From NCBI GenBank assembly GCA_028565715.1, contig JAOXYC010197574.1, positions 1-11,822 on the forward strand: a stretch of 11,822 bases of DNA, read 5' to 3'. A program made the position numbers and the translations under genes. Under the pieces are notes generated by a model. That model ran no database searches, had not been told where the DNA came from, and worked only from the letters and a program-made list of their open reading frames with translations. Shown here in pieces: positions 1 through 7,378 of the stretch; position 1 is the stretch's first letter, and each line of letters opens with the position of its first letter. The stretch comes from Phoronis pallida (Eukaryota > Phoronida > Phoronidae).

Positions 1-49
1 AGGTGACGCGGAGGTGTGAGAAGGCAGACAACATCTAAGGTGAAAAAGT

Positions 50-60
50 GGGGGGGGGGG
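50..60. repeat. 11-base G homopolymer
   Basis: A run of eleven G is followed by CGGGGCGCTT, the start of the first 108-bp repeat. It is the first of three G runs of identical length in the first 350 bases. Confidence 0.85.
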
Positions 61-64
61 CGGG

Positions 65-172
65 GCGCTTATAGAGGCATGGACGCTTATTAGGGAGAAT
101 ACGATACTCCAAGTTATGTTAAAGAATGATACCTTCTTCTACCAAATTCTGTGGCTCGCAATACACCTCTAG
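65..172 (+). repeat. 108-bp direct repeat, copy 1
   Basis: This segment starts GCGCTTATAG and ends CACCTCTAG. It recurs at 348-455 with the same length and about five substitutions, so roughly 95% identity. Both copies sit directly after a G-rich tract. No coding potential is seen. It is probably part of a local tandem or dispersed repeat with a period of 283 bp; only two copies are visible here. Confidence 0.9.
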
Positions 173-300
173 GAACATTTTTTTATTTGAAATGCTTGTT
201 AGTTACAAAAAATATAATTGATGTAAGGTTTCGGGTGAGGAAAATAAGGTAAGTTGATGATAAGTCGAACGGGGAACGCTTATTCCAGCGAAATTCGCAC

Positions 301-348
301 GGGGGGGGGGGCGCTTGTTCCAGTGAAATCTGAAAACGGGGGGGGGGG
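301..348 (+). repeat. Paired G11 tracts with GCGCTT units
   Basis: Two further runs of eleven G (301-311 and 338-348) each lead into CGCTT. The first is followed by GTTCCAGTGAAATCTGAAAAC. A related unit without a long G run lies just upstream (CGCTTATTCCAGCGAAATTCGCAC, 278-300). The stretch is therefore a short array of diverged units of about 37 bp with the pattern G-run, CGCTTRTTCCAG, GAAAT. Confidence 0.7.
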
Positions 349-455
349 CGCTTATAGGGGCATGAGCGCTTATTAGGGAGAATACGGTACTCCAAGTTAT
401 GTTAAAGAATGATACCTTCTTCTACCAAATTCTGTGGCTCACAATACACCTCTAG
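348..455 (+). repeat. 108-bp direct repeat, copy 2
   Basis: This is the second copy of the segment at 65-172, with equal length and about 95% identity. The copies diverge immediately after CACCTCTAG: copy 1 continues GAACATT, copy 2 TACACTCC. That marks the repeat boundary. Confidence 0.9.
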
Positions 456-479
456 TACACTCCCCACCTCCACACCGTT

Positions 480-850
480 ATAATCCATCTCAACTGAGAT
501 TGTTACAGAGGGTGCCACTGAAATGTAAAACCTGTAGTTCAAAATAAAAATCTTTCTTCATGGCCATTAAAAAGAACACTGACATGAACATTATTGTTTC
601 GCAGGTCGTCAGAATTTCTTAGAATGTTACAAAACCAGCAGTAGAAATCAAGTTATGATACGCGTTCGACTATAACTGTATTTTGACGACACTTGAATAA
701 TTTGACATTACATCAAACGTAAAGTTTGATAAAAATGAATTCACCATCGGAATTCCTAATAAATAAAGTCAACTTGATTCTGATTACATTGTCTCAATCT
801 AAACGCCGTTTGCCACTAGAAGTCTAAATAATTGGTATCATTCAACCTTA
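480..850 (+). repeat. 3'UTR-like repeat, copy A
   Basis: About 370 bp shared with 6597-7000, in direct orientation and nearly colinear. It lacks a stretch of about 30 bp that copy B has after ATGAACATTATT. It contains two overlapping AATAAA hexamers (758-767) followed by GTCAACTTGATTCTGATTACATTG. This is what a polyadenylation region would look like, but the sequence may simply be a repeat. Similarity to copy B stops at CACCTTA or AACCTTA (position 850), a few bases before the terminus of the transposon at 856. No open frame of note is present. Confidence 0.8.
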
Positions 851-855
851 TAGTG

Positions 856-1340
856 AGGGACGACATGTAATCCCGTGCGATTTGCGTGCCAAACTTGATT
901 TTTTTGTCTTAATGGTTAGAATGAGGGTTAAAATTTTAAAAAATGCAGGGGGCCAAATTTTCTCTCCCCTGGGTCCCTATTTAAGGGGTGCGGCTTTAAA
1001 TATTGGCCCCCTTTTTGCCTCGGCCCTATACCATGTGATTCAGGGACATTTAATAACTTTGCGTCAAATCTGATGTCTCTATGAGTTCTAAGCTTATTTT
1101 TTACATTTTTGTACAAAACTGGGAATTGGCTTGGCAAAGGTTGCTAGGTTACTTGTGTGCCTTAGTTACCAGCAATGCAATATGTAATTAGCATTTGCAT
1201 TTTACTGTGAATGCAATTTGACCAATATTGTGTAATCAATCGATCAATTCAAAAACTTTTCTTTCAATCCGGTTAGCAACAGTTGCCTGGCAACCAATTT
1301 ACCTTAGTAACCTACAAGAAGTACAACAACCAACTTTATT
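856..1340 (+). repeat. Left terminal inverted repeat
   Basis: Pairs in inverted orientation with 3795-4243. The outer 30 bases agree almost perfectly. Further in, blocks such as GGGGGCCAAAT and TCTC..CCC align with shifts. The inner part holds clustered copies of a degenerate motif: CCTTAGTTACC (1160-1170), GGTTAGCAAC (1271-1280), the palindrome TTGCCTGGCAA near 1283, and CCTTAGTAACC (1302-1312). These look like subterminal transposase-binding repeats. Short open frames here are by-products of the repeat. Confidence 0.65.
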
Positions 1341-1461
1341 CATTCAATGACTTTTTTTTCTCATTTCTGGGAAATTGATCGTCATAAGTACAATTCAAGA
1401 AAGAAAGAATGACTTCACATTACACAGCATCTTGACAAATTGTTTGAACAAAAAAAATATC

Positions 1462-2482
1462 TTAGTGTCTGCAATTCATGCTATTACAATCATTTTTCGA
1501 ACATTTGCACACAGGGGTACAAGGCACCCCATGTCTTTGACAAGAACATCGATTCTTGCATACCGTTTTTCAAGAGCATTTTCTGAGTTCAATAATTGCT
1601 TTGGGAGATGGATGATTCAAACATGAAATCGGCGCGTACGAACTGTCCGCCAAGAGCCAGCCATTGTCTTCTATTGCAGGGAGAACTTGACAGTTGTCTG
1701 TGTAGGATGTATACCTCATGGCCACATAGTTGACACGTGCAATATGGGGCGACACAGATGCTCGGGTAGGAGGTAACAGTTCTGCCTCTAGGTTTCTACT
1801 TTGAAACATCTCCAATCTAAGCGCAGGTAGATTGATTGGTCCTGTTGCACAACAGACCCTGCAAACGAACACTTCAAGACATTTCACGGGCCCTGGCAGC
1901 TCTCCATCCTGGAGCTCAAATGGGATGAACACTTCACCGAGCGCCCTAAGGCAGTCAATTATGGGTTCATCTTCATCAAGCTCTAAATAGGCCTTCATCC
2001 AAGACTTTTTAGTAATTCCGACAAATGTGCCACCCCAATCCGCACCAGCAATATTGTGAATGCCAATAAGACCCTCAAATCTTCGCCCTCCAATACCTTT
2101 CACTCTCTCAACGATGTCTATCCGTCTAAACAATACCCTTTCCAGTCAACATCTTCAAACGAGTTTCAGGACCAAGGTGTCCATGTACGAGCTACCACGT
2201 CCAGGAGTAGTACAAACACGTATGTATCAGGTGACCAAACATGTATATCTTGTCGAGTGGTGGGCACTCCAGAAGCTAATACTAGGTGTGGAACAAGAGT
2301 GTCTGCTTCTTCATGAGAATGATTTTGTTTAAAATCGATTCCTCTGATCTTTGTGCCGCAAGCAAAATATCAGCAACTAGTTGTGTGAGCATTCTTTTCG
2401 TCCTCGTAACATACGCCGAAATGTTCTGAGTCAACTTTAATGCGGTATAAAATGAGGTGTAATCTGTTGGTGAAGTTTTCAA
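1462..2482 (-). pseudogene. XPG/FEN-like nuclease with CXC tail, transposon-encoded, broken
   Basis: I recognise this as a member of a multicopy family of uncharacterised metazoan proteins. Read from 2482 downward, an N-terminal piece ends KRMLTQLVADILLAAQ. It is followed in another frame by HSHEEADTLVPH (from 2321) and VWSPDTYVFVLLLDVVAR. Then come PETRLKMLTGKG and RRIDIVERVKGIG, the glycine-rich loop HNIAGADWGGTFVGITKKSW, PPTRASVSPH and NGW. The tail is Cys-rich: KTVCKNRCSCQRHG, then PCTPVCKC. HEEAD plus SPDT match the acidic metal-binding pattern of XPG/FEN nucleases, and the GADxxGxFxGI loop resembles their H3TH element; that assignment is inference. Breaks: a frame change before HEEADT near 2330, two more between about 2180 and 2133, and an in-frame TGA at 1570-1572 where the family has the second Cys of KCxCK. 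After that TGA the same frame stays open to TAA at 1462-1464. Confidence 0.7.
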
Positions 2483-2530
2483 AAGTGGAGCAACAACTTC
2501 TGAGTTAGTGGGTTGAACATTATGTGTCAG

Positions 2531-3227
2531 TTAGAGAGAATTGGTTGCAGCCAACGTCGGCACCATTGCTTCTTTTGCCAAGTTCCTTTTCACTGTTTCC
2601 CGTTCCTCTACGGATACGATAGCGTCTTTTTGAACTTGAGGTCCTCCATTCTCTACAATCTGATTTTCTTCGTCTTCAATTTGGTCTTCATTCTCATTTT
2701 GTAAACCGTTGTTGCCATCTAGGTTCTTTTCAAACGTGGCCAAGTTGTTAGCCAGTGTCCACGTGTGCGTGTACTTTGTTGATACTTGATTGTTTCGCTT
2801 GCCCAAATCAAACTTCTGAACTCGTACTCAGGCCTTGGTAACATCCGGTCACGCGGACTCCAATACTGGGTACACGGACCCAAAATACCGGTTACGCGGA
2901 CATAATACCGGGTGCGCGGACAGATAGCGACTGCGGGCCAGCAGATTTGTTAATTATCCGCGTACCCGGTACTCAGTCGCTATCTGTCCGCATACCCGGT
3001 ATTATGTCCGCGTACCCGGTATTTTGGGTCCGTCTACCCGGTATTTAGGACCGTGTGACCGGTTTGAGGTCCTTGTGATCGGTTTGGTGTCCGCGTACCC
3101 GGTTGTTATCAAGGCCTGGTATTGACCTCGTTTTGATTAGTTGTTCTTGCAAGTTGTTCACCTCAAACTTTACTTGTGGGGCTGAGGTTTGCAGGTAGGA
3201 CAAGTGGCTGATTGAAAGATTCTCCAT
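2531..3227 (-). pseudogene. Upstream transposon ORF, split by a foldback insertion
   Basis: The minus-strand frame from ATG at 3227 reads MENLSISHLSYLQ, then KFEVNNLQEQLIKTRSI. It runs into the foldback element at 3118. On the far side another open frame continues GKRNNQVSTKYTHTWTLANN, then a Gln/Glu/Asp/Asn-rich acidic stretch, ending at TAA near 2531. The two halves are offset by one base. The inserted 290 bp plus a 5-bp duplication (295, remainder 1 modulo 3) accounts for exactly that offset, and no stop lies across the junction. The function is not recognised. It lies immediately upstream of the nuclease-like pseudogene in the same orientation, and could be the N-terminal part of the same element protein. 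Alternative: the two halves are unrelated chance frames. Confidence 0.45.
2829..3118. mobile_element. 290-bp foldback element with ~20-bp satellite arms
   Basis: The termini are inverted: CAGGCCTTGGTAACATCCGG on the left, and the right end read in reverse is CAGGCCTTGATAACAACCGG (18 of 20). The arms consist of units of about 20 bp close to ACCGGGTACGCGGAC plus a short variable part. The units run in opposite directions on the two sides of a core near 2935-2960. Within the arms, AGATAGCGACTG and its complement pair exactly. The flanks are GTACT (2824-2828) and GTATT (3119-3123), a possible 5-bp target duplication with one mismatch. It is non-coding and nested inside the older transposon. Confidence 0.8.
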
Positions 3228-3254
3228 CTTGAAGTGTCTTCCAGCAGGTCAATA

Positions 3255-3377
3255 TTATTTCTTGATAAAATCAGGTAAGCTAAATCCGTCGAAGTCTTCA
3301 ATTCGACGGAGTACACCTTGTTCGACTCGTTTTTCTAGGTCAATAATTCTTCGGTAGTCGGCACCTATATTTGCCAT
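3255..3377 (-). CDS. Small 40-residue ORF upstream of the element ORF
   Basis: ATG at 3377 opens a 40-codon frame: MANIGADYRRIIDLEKRVEQ, then a helix-like charged stretch RRIEDFDGF and SLPDFIKK, with TAA at 3255-3257. The composition (heptad-like IIDLEKRV..GVLRRIEDF) looks protein-like and suggests a short amphipathic helix. It is in the same frame as the ATG at 3227, separated only by TAA and TGA, so it may be the broken N-terminus of the transposon protein rather than an independent gene. No family is recognised. Confidence 0.3.
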   Translation of the reverse strand: MANIGADYRRIIDLEKRVEQGVLRRIEDFDGFSLPDFIKK

Positions 3378-3794
3378 CGTCAAGTTAGCAAACAGATTCT
3401 TATCAAGAATTCTAGACTAAAAAAAGAGAGAGGCGATTGAAAGTGGTGTTTGGACAGTGTTTTCAAACTTGTTGCTTTTTGGGTGGAGTTAATTTGCCGA
3501 ACACTGAATCAATTCTGTAAAAGAAATTGGCATGTATTGTACTCATTCAGCGCACGTGCAGCGTCTAAGTGATACCTACTGTGATAATGAATACGGAGAA
3601 TGGCGACAGGGTCTTTAGCACGGACCCCCCAAATGATAGATTATGCTTTGGTACATAATCTCTTGATGGTACCTTCTTGATTATGGCCAATTTTTAATAG
3701 TACCAAATCCAAGCACGAATTGTCAGTATCACGTGGCATTTGGATAAATATAGATAAAAATGTCTCAGGGTTGCCGATTTTGTTAAACTATTCG
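3378..3794. other. Unassigned interior of the transposon
   Basis: Between the small ORF and the right inverted repeat I see no convincing coding frame, hairpin or repeat. It may be 5' untranslated or promoter sequence of the minus-strand element gene; nothing in the sequence confirms this. Confidence 0.4.
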
Positions 3795-4243
3795 GGTAAC
3801 TAAGCAGAACTCGTTGCCAGGAAGCAGTTGCTAAGGTAGTTTTTAGAGAAACTACCTACAAGAAGTCCACCAAAACATAAAAGGATAACCCATGCATTAT
3901 ACCGTTGCTCATACTTCGTTTAAATGATGGTAACCAAGGAATAGTGGTAACTTATCAACCTTTGCTAAGCAAACATTTTATTTTGTTGCTAATGCCATAA
4001 AAAAACTAACAATCCTTAAAACCTCTCGAATCAACATTCACAATTTACAAAACGTTTAACACTGAACGGGTGGAAGGCAGGGGTCAAAGGGGGGCCAACT
4101 TTACAAAAGGCCCTCTAAAATGGGGACCGAAGGGGGAGAACATTTGGCCCCCTCCATTTTCAAATATTACGACCCCTTACCAACCCATTTATGCAAAAAA
4201 AAAATTCGGCACGCTAATTGCACGGGAGTTACATCTCGTCCCT
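3795..4243 (-). repeat. Right terminal inverted repeat
   Basis: Inverted partner of 856-1340. The outer part contains GCACGGGAGTTACATCTCGTC; the inner part holds GGTAACTAAGC (3795-3805), TTGCTAAGG (about 3828), GGTAACCAAGG (3929-3939) and TTGCTAAGC near 3962. These mirror the CCTTAGTTACC-type motifs of the left arm. A block CCTACAAGAAGT followed by CCACCAA (near 3855) occurs in direct, not inverted, orientation relative to CCTACAAGAAGT at 1311 on the left. Confidence 0.65.
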
Positions 4244-4608
4244 ACGTTTAACACTTACGTTGATGGTCACACATATTTAGGCATAGGCCTTATGCATCGT
4301 TAATACCCATAATGCTTGAGTCACTTATATCAGAACCGTTGGGATCCGGTATCTGGCCGACACCAGTCTTCTTTTGTGTGCGATTTTAATGTAGGTATGG
4401 GCCTTTACGACTCGGGGTTAAGTATACTAAAGTACACTTTCTGTGTAACTTTACACAAACTAACATTTCCAGAACGAGTCTTAAACATATCATGAACAAC
4501 AAGTTTGTGGTCAATCGACAAAACGATTAACCAAACTGACATGAACTGTCGTAATACGTTCATAGTGTCACATGAAACACTGTAATCAATTTTCGACTGA
4601 ATACTGAC
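4244..4608. other. Unassigned flank and start of intron after the 4609 exon
   Basis: The minus-strand donor GTCAGT (4608-4603) opens an intron toward lower coordinates. No further exon, repeat or convincing frame was found up to the transposon edge. A 68-residue minus-strand open frame that overlaps the exon end is in the wrong frame and has no recognisable features. Confidence 0.4.
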
Positions 4609-4791
4609 CAACGCAGTCCTCTACAGTGTCATTCCAGACTTTCATAGCAATGCATTTGATTGTCATCTCGGTAATGCCTGATTTGAAAAAGTATCCCTCA
4701 CTACAGGTATGAGTTACCGTTGTATCAACGTCAACTCTCTCAATGCCCAAACTCTGGGTGTTGCCAGGAGTCTGGGGTAGGCAGTACTTTT
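4609..4791 (-). CDS. CCP/sushi-domain exon (third CCP of the mosaic gene)
   Basis: The exon is bounded by the acceptor ATTATATTTCAG and the donor GTCAGT. It is 183 nt long with phase 1 at both ends: two bases, 60 codons, one base. It contains one complete CCP-like module, about 57 residues from Cys to Cys. Landmarks are YCLPQTPGN, VTHTCSEGYFF, MTIKC and VWNDTVEDC. The four cysteines are at exon residues 3, 29, 46 and 59, matching the Cys1-Cys3/Cys2-Cys4 pattern of the family. Trp52 sits between Cys3 and Cys4, where CCP modules usually have it. CCP modules are extracellular protein-binding units found in complement, adhesion and protease proteins. The upstream exon at 6006-6191 joins in phase, creating a Lys codon. 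The protein identity beyond the domain is unknown. Confidence 0.85.
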
Positions 4792-4875
4792 CTGAAATAT
4801 AATTGGAATATGCATCTGAGTTAAGATTCGGTTTACACCAACAAATATGTAGAGCTTCTTTCAGCCTAAATTGAG

Positions 4876-4909
4876 GCCATCACTAGGAATTTTAATTCCA
4901 AGTGATGGC
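4876..4909. repeat. 34-bp near-perfect palindrome
   Basis: GCCATCACT A GGAATT, a TT spacer, AATTCC A AGTGATGGC: 15 of 16 arm positions pair. It sits in the intron upstream of the 4609-4791 exon. It could be a solo hairpin from a small transposon or an intronic RNA stem. No larger inverted repeat surrounds it. Confidence 0.7.
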
Positions 4910-5013
4910 AAAGTCTATTTTGATTGTACAATTATTCTTGTTTTCCCCATATTTTCTACCGAACTATGCTTGTGTCTGTATACTTCTTCCCTGTACTTGT
5001 TATAAAATTGTTT

Positions 5014-5167
5014 TTTATCGCAGGGTTATCTTTGTTAGGGTAACGCTTCGAACTCGGTTGCAGAGAAAAGACCGTGATTAGTTGAAAATAGGTCAATTAT
5101 TATGACACAAAAATATGTACATGATTAGGAGGTCAATCTCTTCAAGATGGGCACGAGAAAAACCGCC
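5014..5167 (+). repeat. 154-bp intronic direct repeat, copy 1
   Basis: Runs from TTTATCGCAGG through TTATCTTTGTTAGGGTAACG to GGGCACGAGAAAA..CCGCC and recurs at 5460-5613 at roughly 90% identity, 446 bp apart. No open frame is conserved between the copies. Confidence 0.85.
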
Positions 5168-5459
5168 CTCACAATCAAAATTGGCTATATACCATGAGCA
5201 AAATAATGAAATAAGTAGAATAACTAAACTCTGAAATAGATCATCTACAAACAGCGAAATACAAACGAGGGGAGGGTGCTGGGTGGAAAGACAACATTTT
5301 TGGAAGATAACATTTAGTGAACTTGATAGCGAACAGCTGTTTGAGACAAAGAGAGTGGCTAAGCCAATGATGTCAAGCGATGATGACGAGAGTAGCTATA
5401 AAATATAACATCATACTACGATCACCCTGCTATAATTCATATTTACGAGGTAAATTTCA

Positions 5460-5613
5460 TTTATCGCAGGTTATCTTTGTTAGGGTAACGCTTCGAGCTC
5501 AGTTGCAGAGAAAAGACTGCGATGAGTTGAAAATAGGTCATTAATTATGACAGAAAAATATGTACATGAGCAGGAGGTCAATCTCTGCAAGATGGGCACG
5601 AGAAAAAACCGCC
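5460..5613 (+). repeat. 154-bp intronic direct repeat, copy 2
   Basis: Second copy of 5014-5167. The intervening 292 bp (5168-5459) show no coding or repeat structure. The 61-residue minus-strand open frame over this copy is not conserved in the other copy, so I do not call it a gene. Confidence 0.85.
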
Positions 5614-6005
5614 AAGATGACAGTATGAAATTACCGGAATCAGCTGTCCCATACCGGTCACTCATTTAAAAATGGACGATGCTGTTTGAAACTAGTATGA
5701 AGCTCCGTAATATAGCCGCCCTGTTTTTGAAAATCCAATATGGTCCTAACAGCAATTCCTTAAAAAATGAGAGTTATTGACTCAGTGATAGGCTACACGT
5801 GCAATAAAGCATTTTACAGTGACTTAACTTAATTAGCGAAAGTCATGGATGTTGTTCAGGAATAAGATATAGTTGCCGGGGGGCAATAATTTGCAAGCTG
5901 CAGCTTCGAAAATCGAAGCAAAAAAATAAACCTGAATAAATTCAAGATGGGAGCTTCTTGAATCCCGATGTTATTAACTTCTACGCATCCCCAAGTCTTA
6001 CTTAC
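5614..6005. other. Intron sequence, nothing recognised
   Basis: This is the first part of the intron downstream of the 6006-6191 exon (minus strand), starting with the donor GTAAGT at 6005-6000. Only a seven-base stem (GCTTCGA, AAA, TCGAAGC near 5903) was noted, which is unremarkable. Confidence 0.4.
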
Positions 6006-6191
6006 TCTCACAATCAATGTCCTCAAGACCGAACGTGTCGTTTCCCTGGCATGCTAAAGTGTACTCGTCTTGGTCTTCTTTTTGGTATGATGGTTTGCAT
6101 TTTACATGCAGAATAATGGTGTCGTCAATCGGGAAGGTCACGTCATTAGTTATTTCGGCGTTCTGTAGAGGGGGCTCGTTGCACACGACAG
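6006..6191 (-). CDS. CCP/sushi-domain exon (second CCP of the mosaic gene)
   Basis: The acceptor GTACTTCTCTAG and the consensus donor A|GTAAGT bound a 186-nt exon, phase 1 at both ends, with 61 whole codons. The module reads VVCNEPPLQNAEI, then IILHVKCKPSY, EYTLACQGND and LEDIDCE. Cysteines are at residues 3, 31, 47 and 60, giving the four-Cys spacing of a CCP domain. The Cys3-Cys4 segment has Phe53 instead of the usual Trp. The short open frame starting at the internal Met is an artefact: the true exon runs in the same frame from the splice site. It joins in phase to the exons at 10671-10856 (Ala codon) and 4609-4791 (Lys codon). It is extracellular by domain type. Confidence 0.85.
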
Positions 6192-6437
6192 CTAGAGAAG
6201 TACATGTTCATTCATTTCTGGACGTTTTACCCGTGGGCAGGTAAAACCCGAAACTATATTGTATTAAAACTGATTTGCAAAGGTCACTCAAAAGGCTTAC
6301 TTGATAAGAGTGTTACCCTACATAATTGCAAAACACGTATTCGAGCATTTCAAACGAAAACTTAACAATATTTTGCCAAATAAAAAAATAACGTAAATAT
6401 ATCTATATATATATCAAAAGAGCATCATTCACTTCTG

Positions 6438-6530
6438 CAACGATTCCAGCCTTACATATTATGGATGAATTATATGCCAGGAAATGCGTCAGGTACAGGT
6501 GCATGGTTCGGAAAATACATTACATTGTAA
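6438..6530 (+). pseudogene. Terminal-exon-like fragment, copy B
   Basis: A plus-strand frame reads QRFQPYILWMNYMPGNASGT, then GAWFGKYITL and TAA (6528-6530). The same peptide with one substitution (Thr to Ala) is repeated at 7286-7378. Nucleotide similarity continues past the stop to 6596, and there joins the 3'UTR-like repeat B. The arrangement resembles the last coding exon of a gene plus its 3' UTR, copied into this intron. The sequence is rich in aromatic residues and Gly. I do not recognise the family and see no matching upstream exons on the plus strand, so I treat it as a gene fragment. Confidence 0.45.
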
Positions 6531-6596
6531 AACAGTCTAGAGTGATTACATTGAACATTGTAACTTTCCATTACAATTCAAGTTGGAATATACCAT

Positions 6597-7000
6597 AACA
6601 TCCATCTCAACTGAAATTGTTAAAGAGTGTGCCACTGAAATGTAAAACCTGTAGTAAAAAATAAAAATCTTTCTTCATGGCCATTAAAAAAAAAAGAACA
6701 CTGTTATGAACATTATTTTTCTTATTGTACGTAAAGGTGGATTGCCATTTTCGCAGGTCGTCAGAATTTCTTAGAATGTTACAAAACCAGCAGTAGAAAG
6801 CAAGTTATGATACGCGTTCGACTGTAACTGTATTTTGACGACATTTAAATAATTTGACAATACATCAAAATTAAGTTTGATAAAAATGAATTTCACGATT
6901 GGAATTCCTAATAAATAAAGTCAACTTGATTCTGATTACATTGTCTGAATTAAAACGTCGTTTGCCACTAGATGTCTCATAATGGTATCATTCCACCTTA
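6597..7000 (+). repeat. 3'UTR-like repeat, copy B
   Basis: Direct copy of 480-850, about 90% identical. It carries about 30 extra bases (CTTATTGTACGTAAAGGTGG and following) and a slightly longer A run. Overlapping AATAAA hexamers lie at 6910-6919. Unlike copy A, it directly follows the terminal-exon-like fragment, so 6438-7000 is the fullest version of this unit in the window. Confidence 0.85.
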
Positions 7001-7285
7001 AACAAAACGCAGCAAATGTTTTTGAAAAAATTAAAAGTGGCTAAAAGGACAATTGACGGATCAAAATTCAATTTGTTATCCTGCATCTCTAGTTATCCAA
7101 GGGTCTAAAAGTCATTTAGGATTACAACCTGTGGAGTTCAGAAACTATGGGATATTCCAAGCATATGGTACATGTAAGTCTAAGTGTGGTTACCTCCGAG
7201 CAGTTTCAAAACATATAGTGTGAACTTTAATATAAGAGACTGGAGGTCAGTTTTCATGACATACAAAAATTCTGTTGATTCTTAT

Positions 7286-7378
7286 CAACGGTTCCAGCCT
7301 TACATATTATGGATGAATTATATGCCAGGAAATGCGTCAGGTGCAGGTGCATGGTTCGGAAAATACATTACATTGTAA
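7286..7378 (+). pseudogene. Terminal-exon-like fragment, copy C
   Basis: Second copy of 6438-6530, ending in TAA at 7376-7378. Over 93 bases it differs by very few changes: one synonymous in Arg, one Thr/Ala. The non-coding continuation to 7450 differs more, by small indels and substitutions. The frame is open upstream to 7184 (RDWRSVFMTYKNSVDSYQ), but that part is not shared with copy B and has no acceptor I can defend. The function is unknown. It may be a remnant of a duplicated gene end or of a repeat family. Confidence 0.45.

Larger units (their letters stand above)
856..4243 (-). mobile_element. Decayed DNA transposon with long TIRs, Academ-like
   Basis: The outer ends are inverted copies of each other: AGGGACGACATGTAATCCCG on the left, and on the right the reverse complement AGGGACGAGATGTAACTCCCG. 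They continue as recognisable inverted similarity for about 400 bp on each side. The interior, read on the minus strand, contains fragments of a nuclease-like protein (1462-2482) and an upstream interrupted frame (2531-3227). Transposons of the Academ superfamily are known to carry an XPG-type nuclease, and that is my best placement. The transposase core itself was not recognised. No clear target-site duplication was found: the flanking bases AGTG and ACGT do not match. The copy is old, with frameshifts, a nonsense codon and a nested foldback insertion. Confidence 0.6.

Noticed and set aside
882-1137. Short open frames on both strands near 882-1137
   Set aside because: They fall inside the left terminal inverted repeat, and their products are low-information translations of GC-rich repeat blocks.
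1375-1626. 83-residue plus-strand open frame
   Set aside because: It is antisense to the Cys-rich tail of the pseudogene, whose minus-strand frame carries the recognisable CXC pattern.
2056-2332. Plus-strand open frames of 86 and 90 residues
   Set aside because: They lie opposite the nuclease-like pseudogene and have no motif; they are antisense shadows.
3045-3118. C-terminal part of the minus-strand open frame beyond the foldback edge
   Set aside because: These residues are translated from the inserted foldback's satellite units, so they are not part of the original protein.
856-4243. Polinton/Maverick-like or viral origin for the 3.4-kb element
   Set aside because: No polymerase, integrase, ATPase or capsid motif was seen, and the size and nuclease-like ORF fit a cut-and-paste DNA transposon better.
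4070-4303. 77-residue plus-strand open frame
   Set aside because: It covers the right terminal inverted repeat and is the same kind of repeat by-product as in the left arm.
6396-6415. AT-dinucleotide run as a promoter TATA element
   Set aside because: It is a short microsatellite in an AT-rich intron, with no start site or gene oriented from it.
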